Shown: one piece after another, positions 46,151-58,528 of the stretch
Numbering within the stretch: the first letter of the stretch is position 1
How the letters are laid out: every line of letters begins with the position of its first letter
Source of the DNA: Pratylenchus scribneri
Lineage: Eukaryota; Nematoda; Chromadorea; Rhabditida; Pratylenchidae
NCBI GenBank assembly: GCA_030063045.1
Contig: JAQSEB010000026.1
Coordinates: forward strand, 62,001-126,000
Direction: 5' to 3'
Length of the DNA stretch: 64,000 nucleotides
Made by a program: the position numbers and the translations under genes
The notes under the pieces: model-generated
Told to the model about the DNA's origin: nothing
The model's input: only the letters and a program-made list of their open reading frames with translations
The model's database searches: none

Positions 46151-47462
46151 TTTGAAAAGTTCTTTCTCGCTCATTCGCAACAATTCCAAGATCTTGGATC
46201 GTTGAAGATGAGGATTTTGGACGGAAAAAGAAACATCCAATTTGTAAACCAAAATATTTTAAGGTTAAATTCGAAAATTTGTTTGTAAATAAATTTTGAA
46301 ATTGAAGGAAGATAAGAAGAAAGCAATTTGTGCAACTTGTGATGAAACGAATGTGGCAACTACGACAGTTGCCAAAAACTATCTGAAAAAGAGTGGGCAT
46401 TTGAAAATTAAAAGAGAGTTTGAAACCGAAAAGTTGTGGAATGAAAAAAGAGGTCCGAAAAAAAAGAAAATATGATGAAAGTGAACCAAGGCAACAAAAA
46501 ATGAAACAGCTTTTAATTGAAAGATATAGAGATTGGGAAATGCCAGATATTGAAGAATTGCAATTTATGAAAGATATTTTGGAAATTTTTGAATCTTTTC
46601 GCAAATTGTTAGTGAACGTGCAGGCCGAAAAAAAGACTAATATAGCCGATGTTTTCTCAAATACAAAAATTTTACGCACTATCCTCGCATCGATGAAGGT
46701 AGCATTTCAAATTATTTATTTTATGAAAAATATTGTTTAGACAAGCATTGAAATTTCAAATGAAGTTCTAGAAAAAGTAATCTAAATGTCAATTGAAGTC
46801 GATGAACGGATGAAACCTATGATTCAACTTATGCAAAATTTGATCCAATTTTTCTTGTAGCATCGGCATTGTCCCCAATTTCTTCAAATCTTTTAACCGA
46901 TGCTGAAATTACTATGGCTTGTTCATTCATTAAGGATGTGGTTAATTATTATAAAAATATTTTATGATTTATTGTTATATAGATGGACAATACCCAAATT
47001 GAACCACAATACCCACAAGCAGGAGCTGAAAATATCTCACCAAGAACATCACAAAAAAATTGCAATAGGAGTTACGAAAGATAAATTGTTTCATTAAAGT
47101 AATTTGAAAGAAATCGCACAATTAGCGGTTCAGGAATACATTCCAAAATACAAGTATGTATCAAATACATTGGGTCTTGGAATTTCAATAAAAATTCAAA
47201 CATTCTAAATATTCGGAATGATATTTTCAATGCGATAAGAAACTATAAGTTGGAATATAATTTTTTAATTTAGGAATGGGATTGTATCAAAATTTTGGCC
47301 CTAAATATCTTCGCCATTCCGGCTTCTAGTGCACCTATTGAAAGAGTATTTTCTTTGGCCGGTTTTAATACTTCTGGAAGACGAAATCGCACAAAAGCTG
47401 AACTTTTAAACAACAAATTTTTTGGTTACCTCAACGAATATTTATGTCCTATTCCAAAATAA
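46151..47462 (+). pseudogene. Decayed hAT transposase, copy 2
   Basis: Same fragments as 15300-16612, including the C-terminal ASSAPIERVFSLAGFN motif. One T is missing from a run near 47265. Confidence 0.8.
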
Positions 47463-47665
47463 AATAAAAATTTAATACTTAAAATTTCGTATTATATTTT
47501 TACAACATTGCATAAATATTTTTCTAGGATTTTTTCTTTATAAAAATGATAAAAAATGATATGATAATTAATGATAGTGCTAAAATGATATGATAATGAT
47601 ATGATAATGATAATTGCCACTATCATTATCATATCATTTTGAATTATACCATTTTGAATATCATA

Positions 47666-48426
47666 TCATATCATATCATTTTGAAAATTTTGGTATCATG
47701 AAAACACTGATTAAACTATTCCACAGCAGTTATTTTCATTGGCATCACACAGACCGTTTTGTCCGCAATTGTCGCTTCCGCAAATGTCGTAACAAGTTAA
47801 GCATTTATCCAAAAAAATTTTTCGCTTATTATTAAACTTCTAGCCAAAATCAAATAAAAATTTTGTTAATAAATAATAATGAATTTATGATGTTAAATTA
47901 TCTAGAAATACAATATAATTTTGCAAATTGATAACAGTGGTAGAAATTAATAAAAATTTAAATATGTGCAAAATTAAAATTTAGTAAAATATGCACTAGC
48001 ATTATTTAAGGAATACAAAAATATATTAAAAAATTTTTTTTTGAATATCATATCATATCATTTTGAAAATTTTGGTATCATGAAAACACTGATTAAATTA
48101 TTACACAGCAGTTATTATCATTGGCATCACACAGACCGTTTTGTCCGCAATTGTCGCTTCAGCAAATGTCGTAACAAGTTAAGCATTTATCCAAAAATTT
48201 TTTCACTTATTATTATTAAACTTCTAGCCAAATCAAATAAAAATTTTGTTAATAAATAATAATGAATTTATGAGGTTAAATTATCTGGAAATACAATATA
48301 ATTTTGCAAATTGATAACAGTGGTAGAAATTAATAAAAATTTAAATATGTGCAAAATTAAAATTTAGTAAAATATGCACTAATATTATTTAAGGAATACA
48401 AAAATATATTAACAAATTTTTATGCT
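47666..48426. repeat. Tandem pair of 376-bp repeats, copy 2
   Basis: Counterpart of 16816-17576 with one visible substitution near 48285. The second unit again carries the stop in the Cys-rich frame. Confidence 0.85.
47711..47839 (-). CDS. Cys-rich peptide exon (tentative), copy 2
   Basis: Same 42-codon frame and cysteine spacing as 16861-16989; no change seen. The same caveat applies: no signal-peptide exon identified. Confidence 0.35.
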   Translation of the reverse strand, partial: KFNNKRKIFLDKCLTCYDICGSDNCGQNGLCDANENNCCGIV

Positions 48427-49773
48427 AACTATATAATAAATTTATTCTTTCCTTCATCTCTACTACTTTTTTCTATAAAGTGCAATCTATTATTTATAAA
48501 TCTAGGCAAAAGTAGGAATCTTCAAAAAATGGTCTACAATCTACAATGCTCATCCATTATCGACAATAAAAATTTTAATAAATACCTACCTTTGCCTATT
48601 ATTGACCATTTTGTCTTCATCGACATTTATAAAATCGATGGCCTACTATTGATTTCTTATTTTATATAAATATCATAATAAATGAAAATTATTTTGAAAA
48701 TTTTGTCAACATTGTAAATTCCCTGGAAATATTTTATTTTATCTAATTTTTTAAATTGGATGTGCACTAAAATTATCGCTTGCATTTATTTATATACTTA
48801 ATCGTATGAGCCGATTGTTTATCCAAATTTTGAACATAATTAAAAAATAAAGAGAAACAATGATTTCTTGGTACAATCCACTCTCAAAATCAAAACCTAT
48901 ATTGGGTTTGGGTGTTTTCAATTACAATAATTTTAATGAGTTTAAATTTATTTAGTTTAAAAATTTTTCGACATAATTTTATTTCATTAATTAATAATAA
49001 AAATTCACCAGCTAAATTAAATATTTAAATATTGATAAACTCAATTTATTTCGTCAATTTGAAGAGAATCCAGATCATTAAAGAATGAAGGCAAAAATCA
49101 ACAATATAATATGTATTTATGTAGAGAAGAATTTTTTTCTTACAATTTAATTCCCAAAAAATATTTTTTTTATAAAAAAAAAAACACTAATCTGGCATCT
49201 ATAAAATTCATCTGAATTCTGAAGCATAAGATAATGCTAAGTTTTTTTAATAAAATTTCAAGAATGATAAAAATTTTAAAATTTTCCTAAAAACAAGTGG
49301 AATTGAAACTTTCTCGGAAAACCGGCGGAATTGAAACTTTTCGGAAAACAGGCGGATTAAAATTTTCCGGAAAATGCGGAATTAAAATTTTCGGAAAACA
49401 TGTGGAAATAATATTTTCCGGAAAATAGATGTGATTAAAACTTTACGGAAACGAATCTTCCGGGAATACAGGTCTACCTAGACAGCAAAGCATAATAAAT
49501 TATATGCTAAATTTGTTTTTAACCTCACTCATGATATTCAAAAAAGTCATTTTTTAAAAATAAAAATTTTTGAGAAATTCAAATCATCAATTGCCAGAAA
49601 AATAATAACAACAATAATAAATCTTGACATTCATTCAATTTCTAATTCATAATTTTATGTATTTAGTCTGTTGAAGTTGAAAAAAAAATTTAATATAACA
49701 TTTTTCATTTCATTGGATTTATATGAAAAATATTGTAGGGACTCAAACAGGAATAAAATTAAAATTTGTTCAA

Positions 49774-50065
49774 TCAATAATAATTATAATATTGATAAAA
49801 TGGCTTCATTGTCGGCTGATGTTCCCATTGCTGTTGAAAATCCAAATCAGTTTCCAACTGAGGAAGAATTGTGATGTAATTATTATTATAAAAATTATGG
49901 GAATATTGAGAGTAGTGCGAGGATTGCATCGAGGAATGAGGCATGGATTCTATGGATGGTGGTTGCAAATTTTGATTTATAAGATCAGTAGTTTGCACGA
50001 ATTCAGCCTCTTTTCCTTTTCTTCCCAATTCCCGTTCTTCCTCTTCTTCCTCATCCTCTTCTTCT

Positions 50066-50100
<35 letters not shown>

Positions 50101-53100
50101 CTCAACCTCTTCTTCTTCTTCCTCATCCTCTTCTTCTTCTTCTTCTTCTGCTTCTTCTTCTTCTTCTTCTTCTTCTTCTTCTTCTTCTTCTTCTTCTTCT
50201 TCTTCATCCTCATCTTCATCATCAACCGTTTCTTTTTCTTCCTTTTTTTCTTCCATTTCCTCAATCATCTCCCCTTCCTCCAAACCATTTTTTCGTGCCA
50301 TCAGGCTCAAATCACGCTGGCATTCAGCCAATTCTAGCTCATTGTTAACATCAAAAATTGTGCTGATCATATCCATGGCATCCATGTATTTGAGCATTCC
50401 CTCGGATTGACCATAATTTTCTTGCTGAAATGTGATCAGCATTCTGCTGAATGCACAACTCTCCACATGCACTATTTTGCGGGCAGAGGGCGAAAGTTTA
50501 GGTGTTGCTGCAAAATTCATTTTTTTTTTAAATCGAAAGGATATTTTGAAGAAAAAAGAGAAAAATATTTATAATACTATTTATAACGATAAAATACTCA
50601 ATTTTGTTTGTTTTTGGATTCGGATATATTTCAATACGGTCATTTTATCTAAAAATGGAACTAAATTTTAAAGCATCATCACAGAAATATGGGAAGTAAC
50701 AAGTAAATAAGTGATATGCCTCGAATAGATTTAGTAAAATTTTGAAACAATTAATTTATTAAATTTAAAAAAAAAATCACCAAAATGCGCAAGGATCAGA
50801 GCGAGCAAAAGGGAAAATTCCTCCGGGGTAAATAATTTATTTTGAATTTTTCGTATCAAATCCAAGTGTAATTTGTTCAATTTACTAAAAAAATAAGTAT
50901 TTTTTTGTAAATTTTATTCCTACTCATTCGTTTCGCCCCCATTGGCATTGAGTAATTCTACGTTGATCCCAAATAATTTTGTTCTGCCCTCCTGGACACT
51001 ATAAAAGGCATTGATGAACAATGAGGCAGGACCATGGACGCGCAAGAACAATTTCAACTGGATGTAAAATGGAGTAAATTAAAATATTTTTCCTTTTAAA
51101 TTTTCATGCCCCATAGATTTTTATTTTAAACAGATTGGATTTGCCCATAAGATTTGATATTAAATTGGGCCTTAATTAAACCTATTTTCCTTATGCATAT
51201 CAATTAAATTTTTTGGCTTCAAAAATTTAAAAATTTTTAAAAAATTAAAATATGATTGCCATTTTATGAAATTTTTTATCTAATAAAAATCCAAAAATAT
51301 GATTATAAAATTTTGTCAGATTCTAACAAACTACCAAAGGTATTATTAAAAATCAATAAATTGGAACCTTATCCTCCGGTTCGAGTTCGCCGAAAAATGC
51401 CAGCGATTTGATTGTTGAGAAGCAAAGGAGTTTGTCAAATTTATGCAAATTTTTATCTACCTCCCTGACGTATTCTCGCTGGTTCAAAATTTGTTGAATT
51501 AATTTCTAAAAAATGTGAGAATTAATTTGCAGAAATTTGCGGCAATGTTCCATCTTCATAATTGATATACATTTGAGTTTAAATTCAAAGAAAATATGTG
51601 ACTTAACAAGAATATCTATTACTACAATTTTTATTCATCCATGATTGCCTTTGTAAAAAAAACTTACAAATTCACTTTTACATGCATCAATATCAAACCA
51701 TTCCGCTAGGGTTGGCACCAAATTTGAGCTGGTTTTGCCGGCCAATTCCATTTCAAAAATAGATCCATAGAATTGCATTGCGTTCAAGTTTTTACTCAAA
51801 AATTGTGGATCTCGAAATTTGCGCAAATATTTTTCCATTTCCCAAACAATTGAATTTTTATTCAAATTTTTATCTCCATTTTCTCCAAATTTTCCTTTTA
51901 CATTTCTATTTTGAACAACTGCATAAAAAAATACTATGAATGACTAAAATGATTTTGGCTATTTTATCTTATTAGGCTAAATGAAATGGATAATGGGCAT
52001 CATTAAAGTTAAATCTATTTTAATTACTTTTTAATGGTCAAAAGACATTCAAATTTTTTTTGATGCTTTTAGGAAAATTCTATTTTTTTTCCATATTTCT
52101 AGATTCTATTGCATTTTCCAACTATGAAAATATGAGGAGAATTGAAAAGATGCTGAATGTGGTTCATGGACATAAGAATTCATAAAGGTCTGAACAAATT
52201 TTGATAATTTAATATTTGATTAAAGACGATACTTTTAGCTATTTAATAATATTATTTAGTTTAAGAAATGATTAAGTTGTGTCAAAAAATCTAAAATTTC
52301 GCTAATTTATAGTTGAAATAATTTTAAATGCACATAGCTTTATCAATTCTGATAAATCTACTCTTTTTATACTAAAATCATTATAAAATTCTTTAAGTTC
52401 TTAAAAGTAGCGATGTCAAATTTGCCTAGTGACAAATTAAGGGATTCGAATTCAATATTAGTAAGCAATATTTTTTCCAAATCCCCTCATTTTTACAACA
52501 TCGGCTATTTTATTTTGCTTTGACTAATTTCGAAACTCACATTCTTCGATCATTCCAACGGCAAAGCATTTATTCAGCCTACAATGGCGGCAACAATTTC
52601 TCTTTTCTAAAAAAATATTTTAAAAAATTTAAAAAATTAAAATAAGCACACCATATTCAATTGGACAATTGCGCTTCAATCGACAAACATATTCCCGTTG
52701 ATCAACAATGGATTTGCTGAAATGCATAAATTAAAATTTATGGCATCCAAATGTTTTTATGACCCGGAACGATAAATATTTTTATAAAGAATTTTATTTG
52801 AAAGAATTTCTAAAATAAGTGACTATAAAAATTGTCGCCATATAAAACAACAAAATCGTTGAATATATTTTTTTGAAAATTCAAAGAATGGACTGAGAAA
52901 AAAAAATGAAAATTCGTTAAGAATGGACTAAAAATAAAAATAACAAAATTCGTTAAATTATATTTACATGAAATATAAAATTAGTAAATTCAAGAATAGA
53001 ATAAACAAATGGATGATAAATTAAAAATAGTAATTTTCGCAAACAATAACTTTATTTTATTTATTTCCAAATGTCAAATTCCTAGTCTTAGCTCTAGTTC

Positions 53101-54117
53101 GATTAAAATAAGGATTGTATTTGTTTCCAATAAATCAATTTACCTATATCATTTATAAAATTAATAAAATGAATAATCTAAAATTATTAATTAGTTTCCA
53201 AATTATTATTTTCAAAAAGTCAAAATTTTTAAAATATTATTTTCAAAAATTATAATTTTAAAATTATTATAATTAGAGGTAGTCGCTCTACCGTATACAA
53301 CGCTGTATTTCTGCTTTATTGCGGTATTTTGCTGTATCTGTATTTTGCTGTTTATACAGCATCTTATCCGTACAACAAATTTTAAGGGGGAAAATATAGT
53401 ACGGAATACAGCAAATTCCATTTTGCCAACCTCTAATTATAATATAATTTCCAAAAGGGATGGTATTTAATTTTGTGAAAAAATGAAAATTGTGAAAAGA
53501 AACATTGAAAATTGCAGAAAATTTATATCGATTTAACGGGTTTGTCCTAGACTCCCAAATTTTATACCATTGGATAGAACTCATCATGACGCATCGATTG
53601 TTATATATTTTGTCTTGGTTTGATCAAAAATAAGGGTTTTAATTAACTTAAACCGTTTTATGGGTTTTGGTTCAAAACAAATTAAACCATGAAAAATTAT
53701 ATACCATTCGATGCGTCTTGACGAGATTTGTCGATTGTGTATAAGATTTGGGAGTCAAATAAAAACCATTAAATGGTTATAAACTTCGCAATTTTCAATG
53801 TTTTTTTTGCAATTTTAAATATTTCCATTTTCAAATGTCTCAAATTTTGTATTTTCCACTCTTTTCTTTGTATTTTAATAAAAATAAAACTAATTATACA
53901 AAAAATCTACTAATTATTTTAATTTTTCATTAATCAAGTGCAATTTATTTTCAAATAAAAATGAAAAAAATAAATCGCAGATTTACCGAAAAAATGCGGC
54001 GCAAGCCATGCATGAAGTGACGCCAAAATTTTTGCAATCCGCCGCAGCTCCACAAACCATACATATTTTTTTTATTGACGAGTGTGATTTTTTTTGTTTT
54101 CGTTGAGTTCGCACCAT
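49774..54117 (-). CDS. Nuclear hormone receptor, copy 2 (nine fewer Glu)
   Basis: Exons 53987-54117, 52652-52716, 52541-52606, 51668-51918, 51368-51505, 50924-51057, 50781-50884, 49774-50507, predicting 540 residues. Zinc-finger cysteines, P-box and ligand-domain signature are intact. Against copy 1: the Glu tract is nine residues shorter; exon 4 has two silent changes (Ser TCC/TCT and Ala GCG/GCA); and the exon-4 donor is GTAAGT where copy 1 has GTGAGT. Both copies look functional. Confidence 0.9.
53262..53801. mobile_element. Two palindromic MITE-like elements in NHR intron 1, copy 2
   Basis: Counterparts of 22439-22617 (ATTATAATTAGAGGT ends, about 53262-53440) and 22677-22978 (long imperfect hairpin, about 53500-53801). 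The insertion sites are unchanged. Confidence 0.65.
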
Positions 54118-55463
54118 TTTGGCAGTAAAAAAAATATTAATTATATTCTAAATCAAAAAAATTAATCACATAATAATTATTATCGCATTCTTGAATATTA
54201 TATTTTTAAACACATTTTAAAATATGCCAAGTTTTAAATGGAGGTTCTGAAAATTTTTAAAGATATTTTGTTGAGTTTTTTGGTTCGATCTGAATGCCGA
54301 TGTTTTGCACTATGTGGAGAGAGCGCTTTTTTTGATGAGCCCAAAAAGAGTAATATAATTTTTCAAATATTTTTATAAAACACAAATATAATTGGGTAAG
54401 CATGGAAATATTCTTTTGAGAATGGTCATAATGAAGCCCTAATTATTTTAAATAAAAAGTCTAAATGAGTTAATTTTGAGATATTTACGATAAGCAACTC
54501 ATAAAAAATAATAATTAATTACGACATCAAAAACTTGGCCAATTTCTTTTTTTAAAAGTAAAAAAATCATTAAATAAAGAAAACAGCAGATATCAAAATG
54601 AAATATTTAAATTATTAAATATTTTTCCATAAAAATGAATTTTCTGGAAGTTTATTTGAACCAGTTTATCGCATTTTCAATTTTTGCCCTGTTTGATTAG
54701 GTCAATTGGACTTAGGTCGGTCATAAACATGCTCGATTGGAATTATCTGAATATTTAAATTGTGGAATTTTGGAAGAAGTTATTTGAAATGCCGAAAATG
54801 TTGCTTGTATTTATATCGCAATCTCCAAACAGTTCCATCCGCACTCCGGTCTACACCTTCCAAATCCGACCAAATAGAACAATATCCAAACCACTACGCT
54901 CCATTGCACTTCTTCTCGAAACCTCCATCCATCTCTTTTTGCTAAATCCTGCTAAACAAAATTTAGGCCTCAAGATTTCCTTCATTTCTTCTTGTACAGA
55001 CCATTAATTTGTTTTTTTTCGTTCTTTTTGTCTGGACCAACCTTCGATTAGTTCATTTGAATTGAAGTTCAAATTCAGCCCTAGTGACAAATTTGAATCA
55101 TTTTCGTTATAAATGTTCTGATCGTCTCTATCACAAGACTAATCCTGATCGTGCATCAAGCCACAAATTTTCTGTCTAGAGAAATATTTGTTTGTGAGCG
55201 AATATCATTCAAATTATTGGAAGGAATACCTTTTACGCAAATTTTTAGTCACCCGACAGATCGGTCTCAACATTCCGTGCTCGACACAACGGGCCCAACA
55301 TAACGGGCGCACAATTTCGGGCTCGACTCTTTGGTCCCAACATTTCATGTATGTTTTAGAGTCTATATTTAGAGTTGATACAGAAGGATTCAACCAATAT
55401 AAATATATAGTTGACTACGAAAAATAGCATTTTCTCTAAAATTTTGATAGTTAATCAAATTCT

Positions 55464-56521
55464 TGTATTAATTATTGATATGGGTTTATTTAATAATTAA
55501 TTGATTAATTAACCGAAATTGCCTGGAATAAAAAAGGGGTCAATTACTTGGGAACTATCTACTGTAATGTGAGTATAGGCGGATTAAGGGGGAAAGTATG
55601 GGATAAGGATGTACGGATTTGATGGGGAATGAATGGGCTAATTTACCGGGCAACAACAAAGGTTGCCAAAGGATTGGGCAATGCAAAGATTGCCTGAAGA
55701 AAGGATTGGGCAATTACAAAGATTGCCTGAAGAAGGGTGGATGTGGGGAAAGAAAGGCCAAAGCGAATTGCCAATTTACAAAGAATTGGGCTTAGGATGA
55801 ACAATGTCGGGAATGGCCAGTTCCCTTCTTATAATGCTATGAAATTGATGAAAATGTGATTAATGTAAATGAATAAAGCTAATTTACTAAAGGGAATATA
55901 CTTATAAAAGAGGGGAGTTAATCTACTGTAAATTTGGAAATGGAATGTTTGAATAGCTTAAGGCTATTCAATTAATTAACTAAGTAAATGATGTAAATTG
56001 GGCCGGTGTTAAGAGCCTTAGTTATAAGCTTAACCTTACTCAGTTAGACCCGGGGGAAGAACCAAGGATAAACTTAAAACCTCACTGCTGGTTTTGCAAT
56101 GGAAGAGAATTTATGATTAAATTCCTTTTTTATCCACAAAGGGAAAATCGAAGCACAAAATTGTTCAAGAAGTGAAAATTGTGAATATGGGGGGAACATA
56201 GAATGGATGAAAATGGGAGGAGTTGGGAATGTTGGTTTGGCCTCCGGCGCACACCTGGCCAAAAGAAGAAGGCAAAGTGGCAGTGGAAGGCGATGGGGCA
56301 AAGTGGCAGTGGAAGGCAATGGAATGGACGGGCGCATTAGGGCATTGGGTTGATGGGGGTCAGCAATGGAAGCCAAGCTAAAAATAGAGGGAACAAAGAT
56401 GTGGGGAATAGATTAGGGGCCAAGGGGTTGAGGGTGGGAACGTGGGCAAACCGATGGACGACCAAAGGTCCATCGATTTGACTTTTGATTTCGCAGATTG
56501 CTGCAAAGGCAATCCGCGACA
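55464..56521 (-). repeat. 3' LTR of the BEL/Pao-type retrotransposon
   Basis: On the minus strand the LTR would start TGTCGCGGATTGCC at 56521 and end TTAATACA at 55464 (1058 bp), with canonical TGT...ACA ends. The start follows the purine-rich GGTGGGAG downstream of the env stop. The end coincides with the point where copy 2 stops matching copy 1. Inside, GGATTGGGCAAT and AAAGATTGCCTGAAG words recur. The 5' LTR is outside the window, so identity and target duplication (expected ATTCT) could not be checked. Confidence 0.7.
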
Positions 56522-56581
56522 CTCCCACCAAATAAAGAAGACCACCCGGGGAGAAGGGGACCACAAGAGAACCCCCTAAGT

Positions 56582-58528
56582 TTAGTATCTGTTCCGTCCC
56601 CTTTTTATTGTCCTCCTTACGTCTGAACGCACAAAGGCATCCGGTAAGGAGTCAGTAACGATGTCGTCTTCCTCGTTGATTGCCTGAATTTTGGGATTAA
56701 TTGGATTCCCTCCCAATTTTAGTGCTTCCAATTTTTGAATTTCCCCTATTGCTTCCCTTTTTCTTTCTTTCTTAATTATCCTCCTTATTCTAACTTCCAT
56801 GACTTTGGTGTATACAAGGTAACACCATTGGATGATAATGCCCGAAACTGTGATACGGGTGACAAAGACCCATCCATCGAATTTTGACCATAATGTCCCC
56901 CATATCGAGAAATTCTCGTCCGACAAAACGTCGGATGACCCTCCACCGGAGGAAGCTGGACCTTTTCCAGTCTTCAAAGAGAACTGACTAGTCCGATAGG
57001 ATTTGAACAAAGTCATCATGTCCAATTGACCTTCGGTTAAGTTGGTGATTATTAACTTTTGGAAAATTTGCAGATTTGTCTCTGGCAAATTGTGGTTCCA
57101 CGCTTTGTTTTGCGTGTTTAATTCGCTGATATTTTTGACCAATTCTTTGGTACCAGTCAGTTGATTTACTTGGAAAAGTTTTCCATCAACAAAAATTGCT
57201 TTATGTTGATGCTCCAAGCATGGAACAGTTTTTGCTTCATTATGCAAGATCATTGTTTTCGGATCGAGGTAAGTCTCAAAGGGCTCACTATTCTCGAACA
57301 GAGTTACATTGACTAGCAACCTGTCAAAGCAGGTATCGGCAGGAACAATTTGGTACTTGTACACAAAGGAACAAGACCAGTATTCCAGGATATTTCCTGT
57401 TGCCCAACTTCCAGCCAGAATGGGAGAATTGGCCAATTCTCTGATCAATAATGTTGGGTTGATATGCGAGAAATCATGGCCGAATAGAGAATCCGAAATA
57501 TAATCACACACAAACTTCGTGTAAGCTTGGAGCGAATTTCGCAATTCTCGATCGGCGAACATGGCTCTGGCTTGGAGTTGTGTTTCCAATTGACTGACTC
57601 GTACCTGGCCATCAAAGGGCTCTTGGGCTTCTCTTTTTGACCTTTTCTTGATCAGATTTATCATTGTTTCATATTCGTCATGTTCGATCGCGAATCCTTG
57701 CTGGCTAATCACCAACTGATTATTGCAAGAGGTTATTCGCTCCGGATTCTCGGCGAATGTTAGGGACATGTCTGGTGGATTGCTGAGCCATCCGCTTCTG
57801 TAGAAAATGCCATTTCTCTTTTCAAATCTTTTGAAAATGCAACGGCGATAATCAGAAGTCAAAGCTTCAGTTCCTTGTCCCTTTTCTGTCTTCCATACGA
57901 TGATGGATTCGTCTCTTATTCGGCAATATCCATCCGAATATCGGCATTGAGCCAAATTGTCAAAGGGTGAAGTGACTTCTTCTGAACCCGGTCGACTGAT
58001 CAAAGTCAGATTTTTCAGAATGCAATTTGTGGCCACTGCTCTTTTCTTTCCTATTGACCAATAGGATAGCTCATAGGCTAATTTTTTCCCCGTGGTCATT
58101 GTCCCTTCTGGGTCTCCAAAGAGAAATCCTTCTCTACATTTATGTCGTTTTGCCATTTCTTCACAGTCTTCCTTTGAGACTGACAAAATTTCCTGATTAG
58201 GTATTTCAAAGGGATCATTGAACCAGTTCTTCCAATATGTCATTTCATGTCGAATGATAGAACATTCGAATCCGGAAAAGGTATAGTCGATTTGGTTAGG
58301 CTTATACAAAGTAAGGCTAAAGTTAGTGGGTTCATGGTCAAACAATTGTCCGAAATTTAGGCAACTATTATGATTGTGCGAAATTTTCACAAATTTGGAT
58401 TCACTATTAAAGTGACACACCATTGGTTGGCTACCCATGATTACTGAGCAACAAAGGCTCAGTGAATATAATAACAAAATTGAGCTCACGTGCAAAGACG
58501 AATTAGTCCAAATTCTTCTTTTGTACAT
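56582..58528 (-). other. Envelope-like glycoprotein region of the polyprotein
   Basis: Residues 1818-2465. A hydrophobic signal segment lies at about 1829-1847, followed by a Cys-rich ectodomain with several N-x-S/T sites, a furin-type site RSKR at 2113-2116, a helical stretch after it, and a membrane anchor at about 2370-2391 with a basic cytoplasmic tail. This is the layout of a viral-type membrane fusion protein as carried by some nematode and insect BEL/Pao elements. The fusion class is not recognised. No stop or frameshift breaks it. Confidence 0.7.

Larger units (their letters stand above)
30897..55467. repeat. Segmental duplication, copy 2
   Basis: Partner of 1-24644. Differences seen: one 45-bp unit instead of two near 34032, nine fewer Glu codons near 50150, single-base indels in A/T runs, and scattered substitutions. 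In the nuclear receptor exons the two substitutions I noticed are synonymous. The match ends at 55467, where a retrotransposon LTR begins; the last 4 bp of match (TGTA) may be the LTR end itself. Confidence 0.95.

Noticed and set aside
56074..56566. Overlapping minus-strand frames (75-100 codons) just 3' of the retrotransposon stop
   Set aside because: They lie in the LTR and the polypurine region; no domain is recognisable, and GC-rich LTR sequence explains the openness.
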